In this document: piece after piece, positions 11,672 to 23,004 of the stretch
Position numbering within the stretch: the first letter of the stretch is position 1
Layout of the letters: every line of letters begins with the position of its first letter
Source: Papaver somniferum
Taxonomy: Eukaryota > Streptophyta > Magnoliopsida > Ranunculales > Papaveraceae
Assembly (NCBI RefSeq): GCF_003573695.1
Contig: NC_039362.1
Coordinates: 112,261,120 to 112,325,119, forward strand
Length of the DNA: 64,000 nt
Reading direction: 5' to 3'
Made by a program: the position numbers and the translations under genes
Notes under the pieces: model-generated
Database searches by the model: none
The model's input: only the letters and a program-made list of their open reading frames with translations
Told to the model about the DNA's origin: nothing

Positions 11672-12235
11672 TGATGAGCATGCTACACATCTTGAGTGTG
11701 ACTTAGATATGCTGATGTGACTGATAATACTGATATTCTTGATCTCATGCATGTGAGACACTTAGATGTCACTTTCTTGCCTAAGTCACAATCTGATACC
11801 CTTCCACCCAACCTAGAGTTGGTTTGTACCCATATTGTCAAACCAATTTTTCTGAGAGTCCCTAATCTAGGTTTGGAACTGTGTGCTTCCTAAGTACTTT
11901 TGGACTATTTTGCATCTAAGTATAATATCTTTGAGGAACCACAGTTGGAATTAGCATGTGTACCCGTCCCTAGCAAAGTTCATTTCGAATTAGACCTTGT
12001 GCATGATGAACCCCCAAAACTGCGAGATTTTGTATCCAAAATTTTCTCTGTTGAAAAATCCAGGTTTGGGGGTAGCTCATTTTGTTTCACAGCTTCACTT
12101 GCATGCCTATCATATTATTATTGTGTGAAGCTGTTGAAACCTCTACACTTTGTCTTTTGGGTTGATCCTCAACTCTTTAGATTGTTAGTGTATGGTGAAT
12201 TTTTTGTATATAATCCAGTAGATAAAATTTCTTAA
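11672..12235 (+). pseudogene. Element A downstream coding region, unknown
   Basis: After the gag stop at 11669-11671 the sequence still reads as protein in shifting frames, and from 11900 a 111-codon frame is open to 12235. It includes KPLHFVFWVDPQLFRLLVYG and matches no pol domain I know. I take 11672-12235 as the decayed C-terminal continuation of the same element-specific protein that stands where pol would be. The purine word AGGTTTGGGGGT occurs inside it at 12062. Confidence 0.5.
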
Positions 12236-13650
12236 AACCCTTTTGTTCCTTTTGTATATATTTTGCTAATCCAATATGATCTCGGCTGAAATATGTTGGA
12301 TTTTTTTTCCTTGAATAACGGAGTTCTAATCTTGCTTTCGCCGAAATCGGGTATTCTCTTTCCTTTTTCTCTACTCAACATGATCCTCTTCATATGTTGT
12401 ATTATAATTTTGTTCATATTTTGAAACATTGAGGACAATGTTTAGTTTAGGTTTGGGGGTGAAAAGTAGATACTTTGATAATATGCCATAATTGAAAACA
12501 AGAACTCCTTCTTTTTGAAAAAATGAAAAAAAAAAAAAAAAAAAAAAAAATGAAAAAAACATAAAAATGGAGCTCATTTACCTTGAAATGTTGACTCTTG
12601 TGCAAATATGTAATTTTTAGGAGTCTTAGTCTAGATATTTAGGCACCCTGATTCTAGCACAATTCACATAGTGATAAGAAATTGCACGCGCACGATCTAC
12701 CAATACATGTATAGCCTCGATCTTCAAGGTGTTTGATAGGAAGTTAGATTGCCAATCACTTTAGAATACTGAATGAGACTTGACTAGCTTGTTCTTTGGT
12801 TGGCTGGGATAGAAGTTGGAGGATACGTTAAGAAAAGCAACCATAGAATTTGACCGGATGCATTCGATAAGGGCCACCTCTTGCTAAGAGTCATGTAATT
12901 ATGTTTTTCTTTTTGTTCATGTATCAAAAGTGTCACTATGTTGTAAAGATCAAAGTTATTTCTTACAAAAAAAAAAAAAAATCAAAAAAAAAAAAAAAAA
13001 AAAAAAAAAATTCAATCAAGTATTTATTCCATGTTTTGTCATGTTAAAGACAATATTCTCTCTTGTTCCAAAAATAAAAAGAGAGTAATCAATGTAAATA
13101 AGAGTCATGTAAAGAGTCATCTTTTTTGTAAATAGTCTTGTAATAAGCAAGGAGGGTGCAGCCATCGATGTATAACGCGGGTAAACTGAAATATCACCAA
13201 CTCATTGGGTGAACATTCACAATTCTCGTAAAGCCGGACAGCTAGCTTGGCTTAGAATTCGGTTCTTAGCCTAAAAACTATCTCTTGGTGGTTAGTAGTC
13301 ATAATTTCAGGTCATTCTAGAAACATGTGTAGATACACTTTACACTCTTATCACATGTCTTTATTTGTTATCAGTGCTAGGATTGTGCCTTTGATAGCTA
13401 GATTGACATCTCCATTTTGCTGTGAGCTTAAAATGACTTGCACATGTCACATTTGATGGAATCTGAGCTTATATTTTGACCTAGAACTTTGTAGGTACGT
13501 TCTAAGCAAACCTTCATGAGACTTCACTCGTCCACTAGGGACACTTAGTGGTTTAAAAGGCTTAGTGCATAGGCTAAATGCATTCGAGAGACCAGCGACA
13601 GTGGTATAGGTAGGATTTCCTTAGTTTTGTTTTACTTGAGGACAAGTAAA
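12236..13650 (+). other. Element A 3' non-coding region
   Basis: No gene is seen. There are long A runs at about 12527-12550 and 12967-13010, and an early copy of the TTGAGGACAA...AGGTTTGGGGGT module at 12429-12460. A minus-strand ORF over the A run (poly-Phe) is an artefact. Confidence 0.7.
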
Positions 13651-13669
13651 ATTCAGGTTTGGGGGTATT
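13651..13669 (+). promoter_or_regulatory. Element A polypurine tract
   Basis: CAGGTTTGGGGGTATT abuts the TG of the 3' LTR at 13670 and is preceded by TTGAGGACAA. It is the expected plus-strand primer. Two similar words lie upstream at 12062 and 12449. Confidence 0.7.
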
Positions 13670-14680
13670 TGATGAGTGCTAAAAAGTGCATATTTCTATA
13701 TATTTTTCTTGGCATTTAACTCATCTTTTGTGCATTAATTCTACATTTTATCCCATATTCTGTATTTTCATTGTTTTCAAGAATAAATATTTTTATTAAT
13801 TAATTTTGCATTTTTAGGTAATAAATAAAGTTTGGATGAATATCGGAGCGAAAAGAGCAGAAAAGTAGTGAAAAGCCGGAGGAATTACACAAGGAAGCCG
13901 CGAAGAATGTTGTGCACAAGACCAAAAGGCTAGAAGTGGGCTTGAAGATGAAGAATTGTTCTTAAAGAAGATATGGGCTTGGCATACCCAAGGCCCAAAA
14001 CCCTCACCCAAACCCATTTCCAATATCCATACCCGCCTTCATATTCAGCCGTCGGATTGGATCATCGAAATCCAATGGTCGCTTCAGTAGAGTGCATCAA
14101 AATATCGATACTTCCGCTAAACACTACAGCACCTAACCTCGATCTTCGCCGTTAACTTCGTTGTATCAAGACATCCGACGGTCGCTACCAGCCTCTTCAG
14201 GGGTAGCCATCCGATTCACCTACAGCTTCGCATCCAGTGACTCAGATTCGCCAATATAGAACTTTGATACCCCGCCTCACACACTAGCAACCTATACCTA
14301 TTAACCTAAAAACATCGACCATTCTTCTGTTCTCTTCTCTTTCTTCTTCTCCATCTTTCTCCCCTACCCCGACAGTTGCAGAACCACCACCACTCCCTGC
14401 AACTGCCGCGCCACCACCTCTACCTGTCTCACATCATCCCTAAACTACCAACCCATCATCACCCCCTAACTATCTAGCCCCCTATTCCCTCAATCTCTCA
14501 CGTTTCTTCCCTGAAACCCTAAGCGTGAGAGGTTGATGAAGTAGGTGACCTAGAGATGAAATTGAAGCATGGGAATTACGCAAGGGAAGCAGAAGAAGTA
14601 TGGGTCGAAGATGGAATTGTCTCATCACAGTTGGTGAGGTAAAAATCCTAAACCCTAGTTCACAGTCAATTTGGGGAAAA
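13670..14680 (+). mobile_element. Element A 3' LTR, truncated
   Basis: It matches 7245-8352 closely. It lacks about 98 bp relative to the 5' LTR, bounded there by 10-bp direct repeats GTGCATCAAA (7667 and 7765), as expected from deletion between them. It stops abruptly after GGGGAAAA at 14680, losing the last 680 bp including the TATA region. Confidence 0.85.
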
Positions 14681-15888
14681 GTAACCTAATTAGGCGAAAT
14701 TTCTTACGACTTTGGGATTGAGAAGCTCTATTAGTACTGTTGGTGGGAAACTAGATAATTGCGGTTTATTATTAGTTTTCTATTGATTTGATTGACTAAC
14801 GTTTGTTGAACTTTGATTGCACCTAGTTTGTTTATGCTTGAGAATCTTCTCTTCTGATATAAGATTCACTCAAACTAGATTGAAGTTTCGACAGGGATCT
14901 TTAGAGTGTTTGTAGTTCTAAAGAAGTCTTGCGGTAATCCATTGTTAACAGGCTCCGTTTTTTGCGTGATTGATCACAAGAGATTCAAGTTGATTGTGTG
15001 CAGGTGTTTATTGAAGATCTAAGAAGATTTGAAGACAAAGAAGACTTTGAAGATTTCTGATTTGGGTTCATAATCTTTGGTGTGCACAATACTTGTTTCG
15101 GTTAAAGAGGATCCAACTATAATCAGTTTATCCTTGTGGTAAATTGGATTGATTAGTTGAGTAGATCGGTATCAATACGTTTCTTTGTGATTCAAAGTAT
15201 TGATTGCAAAATCTAGACGATTACTTCGGTAATTGTTAGTAGATAGATCTAAGGACCTGACAAAGGAGTTTATTGGGATAAACTGAAGAGCCTTTTGTCG
15301 AACTCACATCACTTGGTTGAAAAGAGTTGATACCAAACAGATTTGTTGTTCCTTTACTGTTTGGAATACGAACCAAAGGAATTGTTCCAAGTACGTGACT
15401 TATTACAAGTTGGAGGCGTGGGAATACATACGGAACTAGGTGAACTATAGGTTTAGTTGCTTGGTCTCAACTATATGAAGTTGGTTTGATTTTGTATAAC
15501 AGCTTAATCCTGAGAGTATTCAATTCTGGACAAGGTCCCGGGGTTTTTCTGCATTTGCGGTTTTCTCGTTAACAAAATCTTGATGTGTCTTTTACTTTCT
15601 ATTTCCGCAATTATAATTGTTTTTATTATAATTAGAAGTAAAATACACAAACCTTAATTCATATTTACTTGATAGTAATCCTATTGTGTTTGGTTAAGTC
15701 TGAACCTCTTATCAAGTAAAATACTTCGTTGTTGTATTGTCGATCTCATATCCATAGACGATCACACAAAGTGTAAACCGATTAGTTGTATTGTCTCGAC
15801 TCAGTCCATAGACAATCACTTTCGGATAAAGGACTTATAGGTGGAAAAGTTTTAGATTGAGGTATATTTGGGTACCCTCGTCTTTTCA
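14681..15888 (+). mobile_element. Copia C-1 3' LTR (5' edge lost)
   Basis: The sequence has the internal landmarks of the copia LTRs further right: GACAAGGTCCCGGGGTTTTT, GCATTTGCGGTTTTCTCGTT, and an end ...TCTTTTCA. Directly afterwards the reading frame of a LINE reverse transcriptase begins, so the LTR end is taken at 15888. Its start was lost when element A and a deletion interrupted it. Confidence 0.7.
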
Positions 15889-18183
15889 GGTATCATACAA
15901 GGGTACTCTTTGTCCCCTTATTTTTTTATTTTGGAAATGTAATTCCTTTCTAGAAGTTCACTAGTTGTTAAAACCAGTAAGAAAATTTCAGGTATCAAAG
16001 CTTCCAAGGAAGCCCCTCATATTACTCACTTGCTCTTTGCAGATGATATTCTTTTTTTGGAAATGCTAATATGTAACATGCATAAAAAATACCCTAAACA
16101 TCTTACACAATTTTGGTAAGCTTTCTGGTCAAATGCTGAATTTCGATAAGTCATTTGTCTATTTTAACAATAATATTAGTCCATGTGCTTGTACTGATCA
16201 TGGTAAGACTCTTAACATGTAAAGTGTGAATGATTCTGAAAGATATTTGAGTGCTCCTCTTCTTTTAGGAAGGCCTAATGTAAAATCCTTTAATCCAATT
16301 TGTCAATCCTTTGAAGCTATACTTAAGAATTGGGTGGGCATAACTCTTAATCAAGAAGGTAGATTCTACTATGATTAAGTCTGTTTTAAACTCTTTACCT
16401 GCTTACCAAATAGGCTGCTTCAAAATACCTAGTACTCTTATTGCTAAATTTGATGCTCTTTAGAGAAATTTTTGGTGGGGTCATAAGGAGAATAAGAGTC
16501 TGAAATTCATTTCTTGGAATTCTATTAATAAGCCTAAAGAATTAAGTGGTCTAGTATTTAGAGACCTTGAAGTTTTTAATGATGCTCTAATAAGGTAATC
16601 AACTTGGAAAGCTTGTACTGAATCTGATGCTTTGCAGGTTAAAATTATGGAAGCAAAATACTTTAGTTCATATGGTTTTGTTCATCAAGATAAACAAAAT
16701 GATACTAGTTCTTCGGTCTGGAAGGGCATCTATAAATGTAGAGATATCATTGAAGTTAACAGGTTTTGGGCAGTGAGGTGTGGGACTAAAATTAGAATTT
16801 GGATGGGTTGTTGGGTTGTTGGTTTAGATCATGCACCTGTTCCAGCCGAAGGATTGATTAATTTTTTTTCTTACAATTTTGTGTACAATTTGTTTATCCA
16901 TGTGATTAGAGTATGGAACATCCATTTGGTTAATTTCTTGTTTAGTCCTGAATCTGCTACCAAAATTCTTGCTATGAATGTTTTTGCAATTGGTTCTGAC
17001 AAGCTTATGTGGACTCCAGATAGAAAGGGTAATTTTTCTGTTAAAAGTGCTTATAAGGTTTTAAGTGATAATTTGACTCATTTTGTAGGTATATCTTCTC
17101 ATGTGTGGAAGCTTAAAATTCCTTGTAAAACTAAACTATTTATATTTATATGAAAATGCATTAGGAGATAGTTCCAACTAGACACAAGATTAGTATGTGT
17201 TATAAAACGATATTGATGTTCATTGCAGTGCGCAGCTGATATTTATTCTTATTGAATGTCCTTATGCTAGATCTGTTTGGTTAGGGGTTGTCGTTAATGT
17301 TGGTAATGTATTAAATGATTTTGGTGATTTTTCATGGTTGGGTTATTTCTTGGTTCTCGGCAGATCCTCAGCTGAATAGTGTTTCAGGTAGAATGGATCA
17401 CAAATCTTTATGTCTTTTTATTTTTACAGTTTGGATAATCTGGAAGAATAGATGTTCTTTGATATTTCATAACATTAAGCCTAACATGGCTGTAACTATT
17501 GCTAGTATTAACTCTCTGGTAAATGACAGTCTTATGGGGAATGGGATGACTGTAAGACATAATACCATGTTGTAAGTGCAAATATGGAGAACACCAGATC
17601 AAAATTTATGGAAAATTAACTTGGATGCCTCGTATTTTAAAGAGACTAAACAGGGTTGTTGTTGTTTTGGAGTCAAAGGGAGATACTTTAATGGAGTACT
17701 GATTGAGGATAACGAAGTGGAGGAACTTGAGTGTCTAGCATTGAAGGAAGCAGTTAGCTGGGCCATTACCAAAAATCTGAATAAAGTAGAGTTTGAGCCA
17801 GACTGTGAAGTTCTAATAAAATTTGTTACTGAGCAGACTTCTTATGTTCATTGGAGAAACCAGGGTTTAATTTTGGATACTAAGTTTTTGTTAAGTACTT
17901 GGATCTATAAGTTACTTAATAGGAAGAACAATGAAGTGGCTGTCCTATTAGTCGCATTTGGATACAAATCTTTTTCTGACTTCTGCTTCTCCAGAAGTCG
18001 AAGTCAGAAGCAAAACTATTTTGCTTCACAAAAAGTTAGCTTTTCGATTTCTATAAGTTGTTTTGAAATTTGACAGCCAAACTGACTTCTGATCGTCGAA
18101 AAGCTACTTATGATGTGTTATCCAAACGGGCTATTAGCTTTGAATATCCGGATGATCTTTGTCAAGATATGCAAACACTAGAT
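15889..18183 (+). pseudogene. L1-type LINE ORF2 remnant (RT to RNase H)
   Basis: This is the 3' half of a plant L1 element. Read across frames it starts at GIIQGYSLSPYFFIL (15889), has the LINE catalytic variant HLLFADDILFF near 16030-16050, then the zf-RVT region (open 16632-17153, WTPDRKGNFSVKSAYKVL) and an RNase H domain (17576-17952, with KINLDASY, ECLALKEAVSWA and EFEPDCEVL). Many stops and frameshifts make it dead. The RNase H reading frame is broken by a MITE at 17953-18130 and continues for about 15 codons after it (SFEYPDDLCQDM). The 5' part was cut off by the insertion of copia C-1. Confidence 0.8.
17953..18130. mobile_element. hAT-type MITE, 178 bp, with target duplication
   Basis: Terminal inverted repeats are CGCATTTGGATA at the left and TTATCCAAACGGG at the right. 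The flanks are CTATTAGT (17945-17952) and CTATTAGC (18131-18138), an 8-bp duplication with one change, as made by hAT transposases. Removing it restores the LINE RNase H reading. The internal sequence is full of AGAAGTCRAAGTCAGAAG words. Confidence 0.8.
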
Positions 18184-18343
18184 GTGTTTGGATGTACACT
18201 CAGAAGTTGGTTTTCGACTTCTGGAAGTCAAAAAGTCAGAAGTCAGTTTGGCAATAATATTTCAAGAAAAAAACTTCTGGAAGCAGAAAAGTTACCTTTT
18301 TGTGAAGCAGAAGCCAAAAGCAGATTTGTATTCGAACGTCTAC
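18184..18343. mobile_element. Second MITE related to the one at 17953
   Basis: It starts GTGTTTGGATGTACA and ends GTATTCGAACGTCTAC. The reverse complement of the end (CGTTCGAATACAAATC) matches the start of the 17953 MITE. It shares the internal AGAAGTC words. No clear 8-bp target duplication was found. Confidence 0.5.
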
Positions 18344-18374
18344 GTTGACCTTGAAAAACCTTCCATAAGGCTTA

Positions 18375-18488
18375 GTCCTATGGGGTGCTAATCTAGCAGC
18401 TAGATTAACAGTCCACGTCAGCCATGACTACTTCCTAAGTCCTGTGGGAGTGCTAATATAGCAGCTAGATTAGCATCCCACGTCAGCT
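18375..18488. repeat. 64-bp direct repeat with near-palindromic core
   Basis: GTCCTRTGGG...CCACGTCAGC occurs at 18375-18424 and 18439-18488. Each copy contains GCTAAT-TAGCAGCTAGATTA, a near-palindrome. A related CTAATCTAGTCCATAAG lies at 18711. It may be part of an unrecognised MITE between about 18360 and 18735. Confidence 0.55.
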
Positions 18489-19107
18489 GGACCACCGCCC
18501 AACGATGTTTGGTTCAACGCAACCAATTTCAGACGTCAAATCAAATTTTGTGATTTTTGTGATCCGTGCGATTTTTGTGAGCGCTGAGCTGAACCATTCA
18601 ACGCTTCAATCTCGCTGCTACTTCACCTGTCAGCACATGCTAGGAGAGAAAACTAGTAGTGTTAACAAATACGCCACACTTTTCTTTTGAACTGCAACAC
18701 TTTTCTGCTAATCTAGTCCATAAGACTCAGTCGAACCGAGCTTCGTTGATGAATAAAATCTCTTTTAGTACGTATAAATTGTTGTTTCTTAAAACGTGTG
18801 ATCAAGGATATTTTCTCGGCGGCAGTGCTGTTTGCTGCTGTGATATTCGACGGGACGACGGTTTTAATCGGCTCACGTAATGAGGTTCCGGTAACAAACA
18901 CGTGTTATAAGATCCACCACGTACTTGTACAGTTGTCGCCATCTCATCAATAAACGCGGACCGATACAAAATACCCCAAGTCCCACTAAAACAAAACCAC
19001 TGATATTTTTTCTTTTAACCAAGGTTAGTTCTATGAACTTAATCGCAACCGTCAAACCTTAACCAGAGTTAAAATACTCTCAGATCCTTAATCTTCTTTT
19101 CACAACC
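18489..19107. other. Intergenic sequence upstream of the helicase gene
   Basis: No coding region is supported. The stretch next to the TATA-like box presumably holds the promoter of the helicase gene. Confidence 0.5.
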
Positions 19108-19115
19108 ATAAATAC
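19108..19115 (+). promoter_or_regulatory. TATA-like box of the helicase gene
   Basis: ATAAATAC is the best TATA-like word upstream of the ATG at 19495. It would place the transcript start near 19138-19145, giving a leader of about 170 nt after splicing of the 5' UTR intron. Confidence 0.4.
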
Positions 19116-19264
19116 ATGAGAAACTACACCTCAGAAATTCTTTTTCCCATTTGACGCTCTCTGTTCCTCAGAAGCGCCAATTGAGAAATTCCTCAACAAC
19201 AACACATCAAAAGGAAAGGGAACGAACATCTCATCTTCACCTTAGCAACACCCTGACCATTCTG

Positions 19265-19444
19265 GTTTGTGTTTTACCTATTTGTTTTCGTTTAGGGTTT
19301 ATGTTTGTTTTTGTTTTTTTTCGTTGTTTTTGTTTGGATCTGATTTTGTAAACCTAGGGTTTCAGATTTTTTTTTTTTTTGGCATCACCCAGATGATTTT
19401 TAGGGTTTGATTGTTGTTGTGTTGTTGTTGTTGTTGTTTTTCAG
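19265..19444 (+). other. Putative 5' UTR intron of the helicase gene
   Basis: A donor G|GTTTGT at 19265 and an acceptor TTTTTCAG at 19437-19444 bound a 180-bp T-rich segment 50 bp before the ATG. It carries TAGGGTTT three times (19293, 19355, 19401), the reverse complement of the plant telo-box. Leader introns with such boxes are common in housekeeping and translation genes. Confidence 0.55.
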
Positions 19445-19494
19445 GGTTGGAGCTTATTGTTTGAATATTTTTATCTCGTTGAATCTCTGTTCAA

Positions 19495-22400
19495 ATGGCT
19501 GCAACAATATCTTCTGCACCGAGTGGACCACGTTACGCACCAGAAGATCCAACACTACCTAAGCCATGGAAAGGATTGGTTGACGGAAACACTGGGTATT
19601 TGTATTTTTGGAATCCGGTGACTAATACTACTCAGTACGAGAGGCCTATTGCTGCTTCTTCGCCTGCGGCTCCACCAAAACTTGCAGCAGTGCCCATGAG
19701 TTCCTCTGTTCAAGTTAATCAGTCGTCGTCTCAAGGGCAAAATAGGACTGGTAGAGAAGAAAATGGTCGGTATAATAGTGAAATCAATGCTGTGGATAAG
19801 CTACAGGTATATATTACTATGTTCTCATGTGAAAATTTTAGTAAGCATTGCATGTCACTGTTGGGTGTTTATTTGTTTAAATTGCTGGGCCTCAGTGCTC
19901 GTTTGCTGTTAGTATAACATATTGCAGCTTCTTACTTTTTTGTAATGCTGGCTAACTGAGGTTTCCTGTTGATCTTCAGTATCAGGCAAGAAATGGAAGC
20001 GGAAACGCAGATGCTGTCTCAATTGGAGTGGCTGCCAAAGTAGGGAGTGGTCCGACTCCAACACCTGAGGCCTATCGCCGCCAGCATGAAATTTCTGTTT
20101 CTGTAAGAATATGATTTGATTTTGATTAATTTCACATTGCGAGCTGTCTTATTTGTTCCGATGGGTCTGCATATCATGGTTCAGATGTATCTATGTCTAT
20201 ATAGGACTATAAAATTTTATACATATTTGCTGTCAACATTTTCTTGTGTTTCTGTATGAAAAATCTTTTTTTTTGTGTTTTTGTTGGGATATTAATTATA
20301 TATTTTCTTTTATTTCTTGGCTCACATTTTAGTAATGCTGACTATTAATCTTGTTTCAGGGGGATGATGTACCAGCTCCATTTTCATCATTTGAATCCAC
20401 GGGCTTTCCTCCAGAACTACTTAGAGAGGTAGTGTTTTGTTTCTTTCTGTTTGTCTCTACCATGTCCATAGGAGCTCGTGTAAGTTTCATGACTCTTTGT
20501 GCTAAGGCTGTTTGCTGTGCAAGTTATGTATTTGCTGGAGATCTGATTTTCGGATTTCAGACTTATGGCTATGATGTCTGTCCTTTTTTGTCGCAGGTGC
20601 GATATTTGCTCCAGCGAGGAGCTAATGTCGTACGCTGTGCCACCTTTATATGGGGGCTTCAGTTGGAGCGCCCTTTAATGGTGCACCATTTTTGAGAAGG
20701 GCTTTCCGAATCAGTTAGTTCGTGGCCAAGGCTGTCGCCGACGATGGTTCAGTCTGCCACTTGGTTCGAACAGAAGGCCACTTTCTCCTCTCCAGCTTGC
20801 ATCAGCAAGCATCGGCTGTTTCTACGTGTGGGGGATAATAACGTTGTTTCTGACGTTACCTATTCCTTGGGCTAGAATGAAAAAGTACACCCAACTGAAT
20901 ATTGAACTGGTACCTCATGGGGGGTTGCTGGTTTTCGTTTTGGTTTTCCAGGTACACCAAGCTGGGTTCTCTGCTCCAACTCCAATTCAGGCCCAGTCAT
21001 GGCCTATTGCTCTCCAAAGTCGTGATATTGTTGCCATTGCAAAAACAGGCTCAGGGAAAACCTTGGGTTACTTAATTCCTGGGTTTATGCATCTCAAGCG
21101 AGTGCGGAATAACTCTCAGATGGGTCCAACCGTATTAGTGCTTTCTCCGACAAGGGAATTAGCCACACAAATTCAAGACGAGGCTGTGAAGTTTGGGAGG
21201 TCTTTAAGACTCCAATGCACGGTATTATTCGTATGCTCAAAATTATGTATTTATTTGCAGTTCTTCAATTTCTGTGCATGTTTCGGGTGCCTGAAATCCG
21301 ATTTTTTAATTTTTATGAAGTGTTTGTATGGTGGAGCCCCAAAAGGTCCCCAGCTTAGAGAGATTGAACGCGGATGTGATATAGTTGTTGCGACTCCTGG
21401 ACGCCTGAATGATATTTTGGAGATGAGAAAAATTAGCCTCCGTCAGGTTTCCTACCTTGTGCTTGATGAGGCAGACAGGATGTTGGACATGGGTTTTGAG
21501 CCTCAGATTCGGAAAATTGTGAATGAGATACCTCCTCGCCGACAGACACTGATGTACACTGCAACCTGGCCCAAGGAAGTGCGTAAAATTGCTGCCGATT
21601 TACTAGTCAAGCCTGTCCAGGTTAACATTGGGAATACCGATGAGCTTGCTGCAAACAAGTCCATTACTCAGGTGAGAAAGAAGTTTTCTGTCACTTGAAA
21701 AATGATTAAGACTCCCTTTGATTCATGCCGTGTCTGTTAGATCTTGAGGTTTTTGTTTGTTTGTTTTGCTTAACGTTTTTTTAAGTATTATGCTAGTCTT
21801 CTTTGCCATTGTTATCTTATCTAACTTGATAGGGTGTGTATGAATGAAGTAATTCTTATGATATATATGTATGTTGGTGTGTCTTGCAACAGCATGTTGA
21901 AATGGTCCAGCCAATGGAAAAACAGAGGCGTCTGGAACAGATATTGCGATCACAGGAACCAGGTTCTAAAATTATAATCTTCTGCTCAACCAAGAAGATG
22001 TGTGACCAGCTTACTCGCAATATCACCCGTAACTATGGGGCAGCAGCCATTCATGGGGATAAATCTCAGGGTGAGAGGGATTATGTGCTAAGCCAGTTTC
22101 GCTCTGGGAAAGCGCCTATTCTTGTTGCGACTGATGTTGCAGCTCGAGGTCTGGATGTAAAGGACATCAGGTATCATCTTGTGTTTCTAAATCTTCACTT
22201 CGAATGAAAGTCCTGATTTATTTTTTGTCGTTAGTACAGAATAGAAGTAGCTTTACTATATTAAAGTACGATATGTAGGAGAGTTAGTTTCTTATGTTGA
22301 TTTTGGTACAGGGTTGTGGTCAACTATGACTTCCCTACTGGGGTTGAAGATTACGTCCATAGGATTGGGAGAACTGGAAGAGCAGGTGCAACGGGCCTGG

Positions 22401-23004
22401 CTTATACCTTCTTTTCAGAAAATGATGCAAAACATGCATCTGACCTAGTTAAGCTCCTAGAAGGGGCAAATCAGCGAGTTCCACCACAGATCCGTGAGTT
22501 GGCATCCCGGGGTGGTGGGTTCAACAGGTTTAAACGATGGGGTCCTTCCTCTGGAGGTAGTGATGGTGGTCGTGGTGGACGTTTTGAGTCCAGTTTTGGA
22601 GGCAGGGGTCGTGGGCCTTCATCATTTTCAGACAGATCAGAGAAAGAGTATGGAGGTCGTGGATTTGATCGAGAACAGCCTCGTGAAAGGTATTTTTTTA
22701 TTTTTCTGTGTGCAAGTGTTTTTTTCTTTCAATCATTTAGTTGTCAATACTTAATTGGTCATGTTGGATAGATATGTGTGTTCTCAAGCATTTCTTTGAT
22801 TTCAGTTCTGGATTTGACGGTGTGAGCTTTCATGAAAGAGCCTATGGTGCCCGTAATAGTGATCGTCGTCCTCGAAGCCCAAACAAAGGGGGAAGTGGGT
22901 GGGGCACAAGAAGCAGGAGCCGCAGCCGCAGCCCTAATAGATTTGAAGGAGGGTATAACAAACAAGAGGAAGTAGAGGAAGGTTTGATTGGCGCTGATGA
23001 CTAG
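19495..23004 (+). CDS. DRH1: WW-domain DEAD-box ATP-dependent RNA helicase (DRH1/RH14-like)
   Basis: This ATP-dependent RNA helicase unwinds or remodels RNA in the nucleus and mRNP metabolism. Proposed exons are 19495-19806, 19980-20102, 20360-20428, 20952-21221, 21321-21671, 21893-22170, 22312-22689 and 22806-23004, all joined by GT-AG introns, giving 1980 nt and 659 residues. An N-terminal WW domain (residues 21-52) has W25, with Y48 in place of the second Trp. Then come the Q motif (GFSAPTPIQ, 173-181), motif I AKTGSGKT (198-205), Ia PTRELA (234-239), DEAD (307-310), TAT (338-340), [12 protein letters not shown] (453-463) and [10 protein letters not shown] (484-491), followed by a Gly/Arg-rich tail and an RSRSRSRS run. 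No catalytic residue is missing. The closest known proteins are Arabidopsis RH14 (DRH1) and RH46; RH14 versus RH46 orthology cannot be settled here. Confidence 0.93.

Larger units (their letters stand above)
7245..14680 (+). mobile_element. Element A: gag-only Athila-like gypsy LTR retrotransposon
   Basis: Two direct repeats starting TGATGAGTGCTAAAAAG (7245 and 13670) flank about 4.6 kb. In between are a tRNA-Asp-type primer site, a gag-like ORF set and a purine tract, but no protease, reverse transcriptase, RNase H or integrase. It lies inside copia element C-1. The 3' LTR is truncated, so the target duplication cannot be recovered. I infer a non-autonomous element mobilised by a relative. 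Confidence 0.85.

Noticed and set aside
12371..12577. Minus-strand ORF with a poly-Phe run
   Set aside because: It is caused by the A homopolymer at about 12527-12550.
19151..19351. 67-codon ORF in the helicase leader
   Set aside because: It does not begin with ATG and crosses the putative leader intron.
22494..22754. 86-codon ORF overlapping helicase exon 7
   Set aside because: It is a shadow frame of the Gly/Arg-rich coding exon.
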